Positions 38,261-46,782 of a stretch of DNA of 64,000 bases are shown piece by piece. Position 1 is the first letter of the stretch. Every line of letters begins with the position of its first letter. The notes beneath the pieces are model-generated. The model was not told where the DNA came from, made no database searches, and saw only the letters and a list, made by a program, of their open reading frames with translations. The position numbers were made by a program, and so were the translations under genes. The stretch comes from an uncultured Prevotellaceae bacterium. GTDB taxonomy: Bacteria > Bacteroidota > Bacteroidia > Bacteroidales > Muribaculaceae. The stretch is from the NCBI GenBank assembly GCA_900318205.1, contig ONJS01000009.1, forward strand, positions 92,088-156,087, given 5' to 3'.

Positions 38261-38410
38261 GATTTTTCATCAAGGGCAAAAATCGTTGCCGTGAGGCATG
38301 GGATTTCTTGCTTAAAAGGTTAAGATTTAGTTTTAAGGTTTATGTTAATGGTATTAGAGGTTAATTAGATTTTTACAAAATGATCCGCGGCGTGAGTCGG
38401 GGATTTTTTT
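38261..38410 (+). ncRNA. Candidate small RNA, about 150 nt
   Basis: It begins just after the TACCTTTG box. CGATTTTT (38260-38267) pairs with AAAAATCG (38278-38285). TGCC-GTGA-GGCA follows (38287-38298), then an AT-rich middle, and last ATCC-G-CGGC-GTGA-GTCG-G-GGAT (38383-38404) before seven T. The two GTGA loops are GNRA tetraloops. There is no start codon with a meaningful frame. I cannot assign a family; 6S RNA or a regulatory sRNA are possible. Confidence 0.45.
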
Positions 38411-38440
38411 ATTCCTATCACAACGATAAAAGGAATATAA

Positions 38441-38478
38441 AAAAGGTACAATGCCACCCTAGTGACATTGTACTTTTT
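38441..38478. terminator. Terminator after the PAP2 gene and small RNA
   Basis: GTACAATG (38446-38453) pairs with CATTGTAC (38466-38473), flanked by A and T runs, so it works in both directions. Confidence 0.8.
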
Positions 38479-38494
38479 ATATTTTACCCATGTA

Positions 38495-39160
38495 TCAGAA
38501 CGACTGGATGAAGGCGGCAACAAGCAGGCCGACAACGGTGACACCCAATGAGGACGCTATGACGGCTGCATCGGCACGGGAATAATGGCCGACAGGAAGG
38601 CGCCAACGGCGCTGGATCCATCGCATGAGATAACTCACGACAACGCCAGCCAGCACGCCCACGACGATGCCACCCAGGATGTCGCCAGGATAATGCACTC
38701 CCAGATAGACACGACTGTAGCACTGCAGCGCAGCCCAGGCAAACAATGAACAGGTCACCAACCGATGCCGCATCAGCAACGCTATGAAAGTGGCGACGGC
38801 AAAGGAGTTGGCTGCATGGCTCGAAACAAAGCCGTACATGCCACCACGGTAACCGTTGACGATATGGACCGCATCACCGAGCGAGGGGTCATGGGTGGGA
38901 CGCAGACGCTCCACGAGATGCTTGATAAGACCTGACGAAACCTGATCGGCAATCAATATGGCAATGGCTATCATCGCCAACACCAGCAAGGCATGGCGAC
39001 GGTTCTGATGGAGCAATATCCAGATCAGGGCCAGCACCAGCAACAACGAGGACCACTTGGCAGACACCATCCACCACAGCGCATCCTGGAACATATCGTG
39101 CAGACCGTTCACCGCCAGCAAGGCATCAGTATCTATGTCATTCAGATAGTCAAACATCAT
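38495..39160 (-). CDS. PAP2-family membrane phosphatase
   Basis: A 221-residue protein with about five transmembrane helices. The PAP2 motifs are KHLVERLRPTH (C1), SSHAANSFA (C2 with catalytic His) and SRVYLGVHYPGDILGG (C3 with nucleophile His). The family dephosphorylates lipid phosphates such as undecaprenyl pyrophosphate or phosphatidic acid. It is read in the Bat direction, 47 bases after batE across a heptamer tract, so read-through from the Bat operon is possible. Confidence 0.88.
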   Translation of the reverse strand: MMFDYLNDIDTDALLAVNGLHDMFQDALWWMVSAKWSSLLLVLALIWILLHQNRRHALLVLAMIAIAILIADQVSSGLIKHLVERLRPTHDPSLGDAVHIVNGYRGGMYGFVSSHAANSFAVATFIALLMRHRLVTCSLFAWAALQCYSRVYLGVHYPGDILGGIVVGVLAGVVVSYLMRWIQRRWRLPVGHYSRADAAVIASSLGVTVVGLLVAAFIQSF

Positions 39161-39178
39161 CTTTGAAAATTAATCCTG

Positions 39179-39211
39179 CTAAAGCCTAATACCTAAAGCC
39201 TAAAGCCTAAA
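39179..39211. repeat. CTAAAGC heptamer tract between batE and PAP2
   Basis: Four to five degenerate copies of CTAAAGC/CTAATAC. The end overlaps the last codons of batE. Confidence 0.65.
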
Positions 39212-39980
39212 TCACCTCCACATCCTTGGCGTTAATCCATGCCTTGTGGCCACCGGCAGTGGAGACTTGCAGCCACTTGCCACGGGTCTTGTCGGCAATG
39301 GAATCAACAATCTCGACACGGGTGCCCTGCTGGAGTTGGAAGGCTTCTTCCTCCTTGTCGCGAGGCTCACGGGGCGCAGTACTCAAGGTCACGTTCTCGG
39401 GCATGATGATGGCACCGTTACCACTCGTCGCCTTGTTATGGACATGAAAAGCCGCCAAATTGGCCAGGATGCTTACCACCAAGACGATTGCGCCGCCAAA
39501 GAAACCAATCTTGCGCATCAACACGCTATCCAGGAACAGATAGGCTGCCACACCTGCCAGGAACAACAGGAAGGTGATGATGGCAATGATGGCCCATGCG
39601 TTGCTCGACAGACGGCTCACCGTCTGGTCAACCCAGTTGCTGAACCACGAGTCACCGGCATCGTCGGGCAACTGCATCTTGCTTCTCACGAACTCCAGGT
39701 TGAAACGTGCGTCGCTGTTCGACGGGTCGAGCAAGAGCGCCCGCTCGTAGTAGAGCACGGCGTGCACGTTGTCCTTGAGACGATAATAGGTATCGCCGAT
39801 GTTGCAGTACAGGTCCGACGAGACACCCGTTCGCTCGGCTTCCTGCAGATAGAGTTTTAATGCCTCGTTATAGAGTTCCTGCTTGTAGGCCTGGTTGGCA
39901 CGGCCGATGAAGGGGTTATCGCCTGCCAAAACGGGCAAAGCCAGCACGACTAAGAGTATAGTAATAACGAACTGTTTCAT
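39207..39980 (-). CDS. batE: BatE: TPR and SH3-like membrane protein
   Basis: A 257-residue protein. Signal peptide about 1-19, two to three TPR repeats (about 28-105), two transmembrane helices (about 130-152 and 160-178) and a C-terminal SH3-like domain (TRVEIVDSIADKTRGKWLQV). Its start overlaps the batD stop by an ATGA. It is the last gene of the Bat operon; the complex is thought to act in the periplasm on stress and aerotolerance. Confidence 0.85.
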   Translation of the reverse strand: MKQFVITILLVVLALPVLAGDNPFIGRANQAYKQELYNEALKLYLQEAERTGVSSDLYCNIGDTYYRLKDNVHAVLYYERALLLDPSNSDARFNLEFVRSKMQLPDDAGDSWFSNWVDQTVSRLSSNAWAIIAIITFLLFLAGVAAYLFLDSVLMRKIGFFGGAIVLVVSILANLAAFHVHNKATSGNGAIIMPENVTLSTAPREPRDKEEEAFQLQQGTRVEIVDSIADKTRGKWLQVSTAGGHKAWINAKDVEVI

Positions 39981-41797
39981 GACTCTACGATGGTTTTCTT
40001 GCGTTTAACACTTTCCAATCGGTCGATGATGCCGGCAGCCTCGTCGAGCACGGCATTCATGTCGCCCGAGGCCAACTCGGGGGCATACTGGGCGAACTCG
40101 CACTTGTCGATGAGAGCGATGGACTCCTGACGGAGCTGGTCATCGATGCCGTACTGCTCGAGTTCGGCATTGATGTTGTCCTTGCTCAACTCGCTCACGG
40201 GAATCGACAACTTGTCACTCATGTAGCCCCACAGGGCATTGAGCATCTCGGCATAGAAACCGCTGCGGTCACCACGCGTGGCAAAGCCACGGGCTGCCTT
40301 GAGGCGGCGCTGAGCCACCTTGCTGGCGCGCTTGGAACGCATGCGGCGCACGTCGGCACGCTCCTTCAACTGCTTGCGGTAATACATCAGCAGTGCCACC
40401 AGTGCCAATAGCGGCAGCAGGAACCACAACCAGTAGGTCCAGCTGTCCACGATATAGCCGTGCGACTTCTTGAGGTTCAAGTTACCGCTCTTGATGGGAC
40501 GGATGTCCATATTCTTCATGCGGTAGTGGTTACTGGGCTGGCCCTCGCCCTTGGCCACGGTCAGGTGACGGGCGGGAACGGTAACGGTCTCATACTTGCC
40601 CGTCTCGGGGTCAAAGTAGGAAAACTCGCTCTCAGGAATCTCAAACTCACCGGCATACTGCGGGATGAAGGTATAGTCCAAAATCACCTTGCCGCTCATG
40701 TCACCGGCACCATCGTTGACCTGGGTGTCGGTCTTGGGATCATAGACATCAAACTGATCGGGGAATTTTATCTCCGGCGCCTTGATGTACTTGATGTTAC
40801 CCGTACCGCTGATGATGTAGCGATAGGTAGCGGCACTGTAGGTCTTGAGACCCGTAGCGGGCTTAAGGTCGGTGGTGACGTTGAATTTACCCACGGCACC
40901 CGTAAATGAGGCGGGTTTGGGCTCGGGCAGCGGCAGGATGTGGATGGTCGCCTTGTTGCTGGTGACCTTGAGGTCTTTCTCGACAGGTTTGGAAATGGTG
41001 CCAAAGATGCTCCTGAACGTGTCAAACTGCACCACACTCACGTCATAGTTACCCGACGTAATGGTCAGGTTGCCGCTCTGCTGCGGATAGAGGATACATT
41101 TCTTGAGAACGGCGACCATATACTGCTGGCCATTCAGCGTCTCGACCTTGTTCAGGCTTGGCTGCATGGGGATTTCCTCAATGAGGAAGCCGTCGAACGA
41201 GGGCTGGATGGTGGGCAGGAACTGCGACACCTGATACTTGGTGTACAACTTGATGGTGCAGACCACCGCTTGTTGCTCATAGACACGCGGCTTGCTCATC
41301 TCGATACGCACAAACAGGTCTTTACCACTCACCTCCTTGTCAGCACTCTGCGTCATCGGGTCACTGTAGGGCGTGGGGGCACCTGGCGTGCGTTGCGTCT
41401 GATGGCTGGGCTGACTGCTGCCCGAGGGCAACACATCAATCGTAATGGCCTTGGTCGTGAAACGCTTGCCGCCCACGACGATGGAAGCGGCGCCGATGTG
41501 GCACTTGCCGGTTCCCGTCGCCTTGTAGATCATGGTATATTCCTCGCTCGAGCTGCTGCTCGACTTGCCATTGACCCACGACGAACTGTAACTGTGTGAC
41601 ACGCTGGGGCCGTAGATGAGCTTCGCGCCACTCACCTCAGGCGGGGTAAAACTGCTGCCCTCGCCGTTAGCAAGCACAAACGTGACATTGAACTTATTGC
41701 CCTCAACGACCTGGCGCGGCGCCTCGACGGTAAACGATGCCGCCTGTGCCACGATGGCCGTTAAGAGCAGGATTGCTATGTTGATGATTCGCTTCAT
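39977..41797 (-). CDS. batD: BatD: aerotolerance protein with immunoglobulin-like domains
   Basis: A 606-residue protein. Signal peptide about 1-19, a large extracytoplasmic region with Ig-like beta domains (for example FTVEAPRQVVEGNKFNVTFVL), then one transmembrane helix near 440-465 and a cytoplasmic helical tail. This is the standard BatD layout. It ends with the ATGA overlap to batE. It would scaffold BatA/BatB in the membrane. Confidence 0.88.
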   Translation of the reverse strand: MKRIINIAILLLTAIVAQAASFTVEAPRQVVEGNKFNVTFVLANGEGSSFTPPEVSGAKLIYGPSVSHSYSSSWVNGKSSSSSSEEYTMIYKATGTGKCHIGAASIVVGGKRFTTKAITIDVLPSGSSQPSHQTQRTPGAPTPYSDPMTQSADKEVSGKDLFVRIEMSKPRVYEQQAVVCTIKLYTKYQVSQFLPTIQPSFDGFLIEEIPMQPSLNKVETLNGQQYMVAVLKKCILYPQQSGNLTITSGNYDVSVVQFDTFRSIFGTISKPVEKDLKVTSNKATIHILPLPEPKPASFTGAVGKFNVTTDLKPATGLKTYSAATYRYIISGTGNIKYIKAPEIKFPDQFDVYDPKTDTQVNDGAGDMSGKVILDYTFIPQYAGEFEIPESEFSYFDPETGKYETVTVPARHLTVAKGEGQPSNHYRMKNMDIRPIKSGNLNLKKSHGYIVDSWTYWLWFLLPLLALVALLMYYRKQLKERADVRRMRSKRASKVAQRRLKAARGFATRGDRSGFYAEMLNALWGYMSDKLSIPVSELSKDNINAELEQYGIDDQLRQESIALIDKCEFAQYAPELASGDMNAVLDEAAGIIDRLESVKRKKTIVES

Positions 41798-41806
41798 TGA
41801 CTTATT

Positions 41807-41846
41807 ACTAAACCTAAAACCTAAAGCCTAAGACCTAAAGCCTAAC
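41807..41846. repeat. CTAAAGC heptamer tract between batD and batC
   Basis: Five degenerate copies of CTAAAAC/CTAAAGC/CTAAGAC fill the spacer of a co-directional operon. Confidence 0.65.
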
Positions 41847-42707
41847 CTACCATTTCCTGTTGGTGCGCTGACGCTCATGGCGTTGCTGCTGGGCTTGCTG
41901 GGCGTTGATGCGCTGCTGGGTGGCACGTTCGCGATCCTGCATGGCCTTGAGCACCTGCTCGGCGTTTTGCTGGCTCATGCCGCCCTGCTGTTGCTGCTGT
42001 TTCTGTTGGTCTTGATTCTGTTGATTCTGATTCTGCTTATCTTGGTTCTGCTTGTCTTGATTCTGTTTGTCCTGGTTTTGCTTGTCCTTGTCTTGATCCT
42101 TGTTCTGATCTTGATTCTGGTCCTTGTTTTGGTCCTTATTGTCTTGGTTTTTATCCTGATTCTTATCTTGGTTCTTATCCTTGTTCTTGTCCTGTTGCTG
42201 TTTCTTGAGCTGGGCAAGACGCAGGTTCTGACGAGCCTGGTCATCATCAGGATTGCAACGCAGGGCGTGCTTGTAGAACTCTACCGCCTGGTCATACTGC
42301 TGACGGCCGTAGGCAATGTTGCCCAGGTCATAACAGGCCTTGCCGCGCAACTGCTTGTCCTGTGCGCCCTTGGCAAGGTTGGTGAGGATACCCTCGGCCT
42401 GCTTCATCGGGTTCTTGTCGTCATTCTCCTGTGAGGTGACGCTGCCCTGGCGCATGAGCGCTGTGGCGAGGTTGAACTGTGCCTTTTCACTGGCGGGGTT
42501 GGCTTGCAGCGCCTTGCGGTACTCGACCTCGGCCTCGGCAAAGCGTTTTTTCTCATACAGCTTGTTGCCGTTGCGCAGGCACACCCTTTCTTGCTTGTTC
42601 ATCTTGGGAGCCTTGCCCTGGGCTGTGGCGGGCAATGCCACACCCATTGTGAACACGGCCAGCAGCACTGCGGTGACTACATTATTTATTGTCTTTCTGA
42701 GTCTCAT
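41847..42707 (-). CDS. batC: BatC: TPR protein with D/N/Q/K-rich repeat
   Basis: A 286-residue protein. Signal peptide about 1-29, a TPR domain (about 35-165) and then a low-complexity run of NKDQNQDKNQD-type repeats (about residues 178-250), ending in a Gln-rich basic tail. The low-complexity stretch is coded by an A/C/G-rich minisatellite around 42000-42190. ATG at 42707 is chosen because it gives a signal peptide and overlaps the batB stop by 26 bases. Confidence 0.82.
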   Translation of the reverse strand: MRLRKTINNVVTAVLLAVFTMGVALPATAQGKAPKMNKQERVCLRNGNKLYEKKRFAEAEVEYRKALQANPASEKAQFNLATALMRQGSVTSQENDDKNPMKQAEGILTNLAKGAQDKQLRGKACYDLGNIAYGRQQYDQAVEFYKHALRCNPDDDQARQNLRLAQLKKQQQDKNKDKNQDKNQDKNQDNKDQNKDQNQDQNKDQDKDKQNQDKQNQDKQNQDKQNQNQQNQDQQKQQQQQGGMSQQNAEQVLKAMQDRERATQQRINAQQAQQQRHERQRTNRKW

Positions 42708-43755
42708 TTTTAACGGTCGTTTCTTTCTTGTCCTTCGTAAAGAAATTGTACTTCTTGAGCCACGGATTCTTGCGTTCAAGCAGGAGCAGCAACGCGATCA
42801 GTAACAGCAGTGCCAACGTGGCAAACACGGGGAACTGCTCGTCATGCTGCGTATAGGTCACCGACGCCAGGTCACTCTTGGCGAGTTTGTCAAGCGTCTC
42901 CTGCAGGGTCGAGACGGCATCCGAGGCCGTTCCCGAGATATAGACGCCCTTGCCGGCTTCGGCAATCTGCTGTGCCATTTTCTCGTTGAGGTAGGTCGTC
43001 ACGGGATTTCCCTCGTCATCGGTCAGGTAACCGCCGTCCATGGGAATGGGGGCACCTTTGGTAGAGCCGACGCCGATGACATTGACCTGGACGCCGAGTT
43101 TGGCGGCATTGCTGGCGGCATCAACGGCATCGTCCTCAAAGTTCTCACCATCGGTGATGATGATGATAGCCTTCTGCGCCTTCTTGCTCTGCGAGAAGCC
43201 GTTCAATGCCAGATTGATGGCGGCACCGATGGCAGTACCCTGGGTGGGCGCCATGTTGGTGTTGATACCGTTGAGGAACAACTTGGCCGAAGCGGCATCG
43301 CTCGTCATGGGCATCTGCATATAGGCATTACCGGCAAACACTATCAGGCCCACCTTATTATTATCAAGGCGGTCAACGAGTTTCTGCAGAATCATCTTGG
43401 AACGCTGCAGGCGGCTCACGTCCTGCGGGTTGTCGGTACTTGATGCGTTCATCGAGTTGGAGACATCGACAGCCACCATCACCTCGATGCCATGAACCTT
43501 GGTCGTACTCTTACTAGAGCCGGCACGGGGACGGGCGAGCACCACGATGACCATCGTGAGCAACAGGAGTTCCAGCACAAGACGTATCCACGGCTTGTAG
43601 CGTGACACCTCGGGCATCAACGGATCGATGGATGCACGCTTGCCATATCGCTGCAACCGCTTGCTGCGGTCGCGGCGGTTCCACAGGAACAGCAACACCA
43701 GCGCGGGCAGCAGGAGCAGCAGGTAAAAATATTGCGGATGAGCAAAATTGATCAT
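42682..43755 (-). CDS. batB: BatB: von Willebrand A membrane protein
   Basis: A 357-residue protein. N-terminal helix about 7-25 and second helix about 57-75, VWA domain about 88-300 with MIDAS AVDVSNSMN, a GTAIGAAI threonine and ITDGENFEDD, and a C-terminal helix about 315-333. It pairs with BatA in the membrane complex. The stop overlaps batC. A 73-base spacer separates it from batA. Confidence 0.88.
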   Translation of the reverse strand: MINFAHPQYFYLLLLLPALVLLFLWNRRDRSKRLQRYGKRASIDPLMPEVSRYKPWIRLVLELLLLTMVIVVLARPRAGSSKSTTKVHGIEVMVAVDVSNSMNASSTDNPQDVSRLQRSKMILQKLVDRLDNNKVGLIVFAGNAYMQMPMTSDAASAKLFLNGINTNMAPTQGTAIGAAINLALNGFSQSKKAQKAIIIITDGENFEDDAVDAASNAAKLGVQVNVIGVGSTKGAPIPMDGGYLTDDEGNPVTTYLNEKMAQQIAEAGKGVYISGTASDAVSTLQETLDKLAKSDLASVTYTQHDEQFPVFATLALLLLIALLLLLERKNPWLKKYNFFTKDKKETTVKNETQKDNK

Positions 43756-43789
43756 TGTTTTCTTCTATTGATTCAATGTACCCATTAAA

Positions 43790-43816
43790 ATCTCACTAAT
43801 CTCTAATCACTAATCA
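43790..43816. repeat. CTAATC heptamer-like tract between batB and batA
   Basis: Degenerate CTCACTAAT/CTCTAATC copies between two VWA genes. Confidence 0.5.
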
Positions 43817-43828
43817 GTGCACAGCACA

Positions 43829-44824
43829 TCAGGGAATGTGCCTCAACAAAGTGTAATCCAGCAACAGGCTCAACAGCAACAGGCCCAGCAGAAGCATAGC
43901 CCACGGCTCATAGTGGTCCTCGGTGTGGGTGAAACGCTGCACGTCCATGTGCGTCTTTTCCATCTTGTCGATCTCACTGAAGATATTGCGCAGCACGCTG
44001 CCCGAAGTAGCACGGAAGTACTTGCCGCCGGTAGTGGCAGCGATGTTCTTCAAGGTGGTCTCGTCAATGACGACGGGCATGCGCTGGTACTGGATGTTAC
44101 CGGCATAGTCAATAGCGACAGGATATTCGGCTGTGCCGTTGCTGCCCACACCGATGGTGTAGATCTTGATGCCATACTTGCGGGCAATGTCGGCAGCGGT
44201 ATTGGGGGCGACGACGCCGGTATTGTTGGAGCCGTCGGTGAGCAGGATGATGCTCTTGCTCTTGGCCTTTCCGTCGCGGATGCGGTTGATGGCGGTGGCA
44301 ATACCGTCACCGATGGCAGTACCGTCCTCAAGGGCGCCAATCTCGGTCTGCCCGATGGCATTGACCAGCGTGGCATTGTCCATGGTCATGGGCACCTGGG
44401 TGAAACTCTCGCCGGCAAACAGCACCAGGCCAATATTGTCATGGTCGCGGCCGCTGACAAACTGGGTCGCTACCTTCTTGGCACTCTCAAAGCGGTTGGG
44501 AGAAAAGTCCTTGGCGAGCATACTGGTGGACACGTCAAGGGCGATGACGATGTCGGTGCCCTCCACGTCGCTGGTGGACCAACTGTCCTTGGTCTGCGGG
44601 CGGCACAAGATGATGATGAGGCATGCCAGCGCAGCCATCTTGAGGGCAAACGAAAAGTGCTTGAGCCACACTTTCCAGCTCGTGCCCATGCCGTCAAACG
44701 CACGCGTCGACGACACGTTCATCTCGGGCTCGTTCTTGTCCTGGCTGTAGATATACCATGCGATGAGCGGAATCAGCAGCACGGGCAACAGCCACAACAA
44801 TCCTGGATGTGCAAGATTGATCAT
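43829..44824 (-). CDS. batA: BatA: von Willebrand A membrane protein
   Basis: A 331-residue paralogue of BatB. Transmembrane helices about 7-27, 55-75 and 308-325. The VWA domain has MIDAS ALDVSTSM, GTAIGDGI and LTDGSNNTG. The start overlaps the stop of the upstream gene by ATGA. Confidence 0.88.
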   Translation of the reverse strand: MINLAHPGLLWLLPVLLIPLIAWYIYSQDKNEPEMNVSSTRAFDGMGTSWKVWLKHFSFALKMAALACLIIILCRPQTKDSWSTSDVEGTDIVIALDVSTSMLAKDFSPNRFESAKKVATQFVSGRDHDNIGLVLFAGESFTQVPMTMDNATLVNAIGQTEIGALEDGTAIGDGIATAINRIRDGKAKSKSIILLTDGSNNTGVVAPNTAADIARKYGIKIYTIGVGSNGTAEYPVAIDYAGNIQYQRMPVVIDETTLKNIAATTGGKYFRATSGSVLRNIFSEIDKMEKTHMDVQRFTHTEDHYEPWAMLLLGLLLLSLLLDYTLLRHIP

Positions 44825-45780
44825 TTCTTCACCTCCTCTTTCTTTTCGGGTTGTTCAACAACGGGGCGCGTTGCCTCGACAAAGTTCACCGCACGCTGGT
44901 AGGCGACCTCGTTGTCGTCGGCAAGGGGACGTGCATTGGCAAACTTCACAATATCGGCAATCTCGAGAATCATCTCCAGTTGTTCGTTCACCGCCTTGGT
45001 CTCCTCGTTCTTCTTCAGCGTGTCGATAATCTGTGAAGAGGTCATCTCCACGGCGTTGATGTGGAAACGGCGGTCGATGTACACGCGCAGGATATCTGTC
45101 AGGCCCGTGAAGTACTCCTTCTCCTGCCCTTGCTGCCACAACTGGGCGGATTTGAGGTTCTGCAGATTGATCATCGCTTCCTCATAGGGCGGCAGACGCT
45201 TTTTGCTGGGCTTCAACGGGTTGATGCCCTTCTTGTAGTACTTGCGATAGGCCCAGATGCCTGCACCGATGAGCAGCAGGCCCAGCAACCAAGCCCACCA
45301 GTAGTCGGGCAGCCAGTCCAGCAGATTGAAGGGCACATCCTCGACGGGTTTGATGTCGTTGATGTCCTTCATCTGGCTCACATTGACAGGCAGCACCTTG
45401 AGCGTCAACTGGTTGCAGAAGGCGGTGTCGCCATTCACCACATAGGGGATGGGCTTGATGATCCACATGCCCGAGTCAAAGCTCTGGATAATGAGGTCAC
45501 GGTTGATCTGGATGCGGTTGTTGCCCAGGTCTGTCGTGTCGGCGGCAGGGCGCTCGGCAATCTCGACCATAGCATTGAGGGTATCCAGCTGCTCACCGGG
45601 GAAAAAGCCGCGGGCGTCCTTGTCCTGGGTGATTTCCAGATGCAAAGCCGTGGTCTTGCCCATCAGCAGCGTGGCACTGTCAAGCTTGGCCTTGAACGTA
45701 ACGTTACCGCCCCAAGCCATCGGCACAGCAGCCAGCAGCATGACAGCGGCCATTACAATATGTCTCACTTTCTGTGACAT
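44821..45780 (-). CDS. Bat-operon membrane protein (BatD-like, unnamed)
   Basis: A 319-residue protein. Signal peptide (about 1-25), an extracytoplasmic beta domain (about 26-150) and a transmembrane helix near 165-185 (WWAWLLGLLLIGAGIWAY), then a cytoplasmic helical region. It sits between DUF58 and BatA as in other Bacteroidales Bat operons, with ATGA coupling to batA. No catalytic motif. It probably docks MoxR/Bat components. Confidence 0.72.
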   Translation of the reverse strand: MSQKVRHIVMAAVMLLAAVPMAWGGNVTFKAKLDSATLLMGKTTALHLEITQDKDARGFFPGEQLDTLNAMVEIAERPAADTTDLGNNRIQINRDLIIQSFDSGMWIIKPIPYVVNGDTAFCNQLTLKVLPVNVSQMKDINDIKPVEDVPFNLLDWLPDYWWAWLLGLLLIGAGIWAYRKYYKKGINPLKPSKKRLPPYEEAMINLQNLKSAQLWQQGQEKEYFTGLTDILRVYIDRRFHINAVEMTSSQIIDTLKKNEETKAVNEQLEMILEIADIVKFANARPLADDNEVAYQRAVNFVEATRPVVEQPEKKEEVKK

Positions 45781-45826
45781 GATTTATATCATTATTTTCT
45801 AAGTCTTCAGTCAGAAGGAAAGAACC

Positions 45827-45864
45827 AACTCCTCACTTCTAACTCCTCACTTCTAACTCCTCAC
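45827..45864. repeat. AACTCCTC/ACTTCT tract before DUF58 stop
   Basis: Three copies of AACTCCTCACTTCT-type words lie in the spacer and run into the DUF58 stop codon. Confidence 0.6.
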
Positions 45865-46620
45865 GCCTCTATTCTGGAAAAGTCCCATCAGGGCGGTGAC
45901 GTAGTCCTCGTCGGTTGCCACGCTGGCCATGTCCACATTGCAGCGTTGCAATGTGCTGTTGACAGCCTGCTGCTGGTTGTACCACCAGCGGTGATAGCTA
46001 TCGCGCACGCGCTTGCTGCTGGTATTGACCCAACGCATGGTACCACGCTCGGCATCCCGCACGCGCATCAAGCCGACGTCGGGCAACTGTGCCTCACGCT
46101 TGTCATAGACCTGCACGGCAATGACGTCATGCTTGTGGTTGGCAATGGACAAGGACTTGCTGTAATCGTGCTCGTCGATGAAGTCGCTCACCAGGAAGGT
46201 GGTACAGCGCTTTTTCAAGGCACTGGTCATGTACTCGAGTGCCATATTGATGTCGGTACCCGTATTATCGGGTTGGAAATCAAGCAGCTCGCGAATGACC
46301 AGCAGGATGTGCTTGCGGCCCTTCTTGGGAGGAATGAATTTTTCGATTTTGTCGCTGAAGAAGATGACGCCCACCTTATCGTTGTTCTCGATGGCCGAGA
46401 ATGCGATGGTGGCACCTATCTCGGCCATCATCTCGCGCTTGGCAACACCCACGGCACCAAAGTCCTTGCTGCCGCTCACATCGACAAGCAGCATCACCGT
46501 GAGTTCACGTTCCTCCTCATAGACCTTCACATAGGGGCGGTTGTAACGGGCTGTGACGTTCCAGTCGATGTCGCGCACGTCGTCACCATACTGGTACTCG
46601 CGCACCTCGCTGAAGGTCAT
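45853..46620 (-). CDS. DUF58 domain protein, 5' end disrupted
   Basis: A 255-residue reading frame starting at MTFSEVREYQYGDDVRDIDW. The DUF58 core with VWA-like LLVDVSGSKDFG and the GTDINMALEYM segment is intact to the C-terminus. Normal Bacteroidales members have about 38-40 more residues (MDTNELLRKV...EYHSAFKGRG). Both pieces exist upstream but in different frames (see the 46621-46682 entry). The product is either frameshifted and lost, or made from the internal ATG. It lies between moxR and the membrane gene. Confidence 0.75.
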   Translation of the reverse strand: MTFSEVREYQYGDDVRDIDWNVTARYNRPYVKVYEEERELTVMLLVDVSGSKDFGAVGVAKREMMAEIGATIAFSAIENNDKVGVIFFSDKIEKFIPPKKGRKHILLVIRELLDFQPDNTGTDINMALEYMTSALKKRCTTFLVSDFIDEHDYSKSLSIANHKHDVIAVQVYDKREAQLPDVGLMRVRDAERGTMRWVNTSSKRVRDSYHRWWYNQQQAVNSTLQRCNVDMASVATDEDYVTALMGLFQNRGVRS

Positions 46621-46682
46621 ACCCCTGCCCTTGAAGGCCGAGTGGTACTCGGGACCTTGCGCAACAGTTCATTGGTATCCAT
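46621..46682 (-). pseudogene. Out-of-frame 5' remnant of DUF58
   Basis: From ATG at 46682 the frame reads MDTNELLRKV, then leaves the conserved path. The other frame reads EYHSAFKGRG directly into MTFSEVRE. The normal family segment between (roughly RKIEIKTRGLSNQVFAG) is missing. This implies a deletion of about 49 bases near 46650, or a sequencing or assembly error. Confidence 0.7.
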
Positions 46683-46728
46683 TATCAGTTTTCAGTTTTT
46701 AGTTTTTAGTTGTCAGTTTGCTGACATC

Positions 46729-46759
46729 CTCTAAACTCTAAACCCTAAACTCTAAACTT
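46729..46759. repeat. CTCTAAA/CCCTAAA heptamer tract between moxR and DUF58
   Basis: About four copies of CTCTAAA/CCCTAAA in the operon spacer. Confidence 0.65.
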
Positions 46760-46782
46760 CAAGTTGCTGGACAACTTGAATA

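Noticed and set aside
38260-38330. tRNA-like gene after a tRNA-type promoter
   Set aside because: No cloverleaf, T-loop or CCA; only simple hairpins.
43817-44902. Plus-strand open frame of 361 codons opposite batA
   Set aside because: Antisense artefact; batA is intact with a VWA MIDAS.
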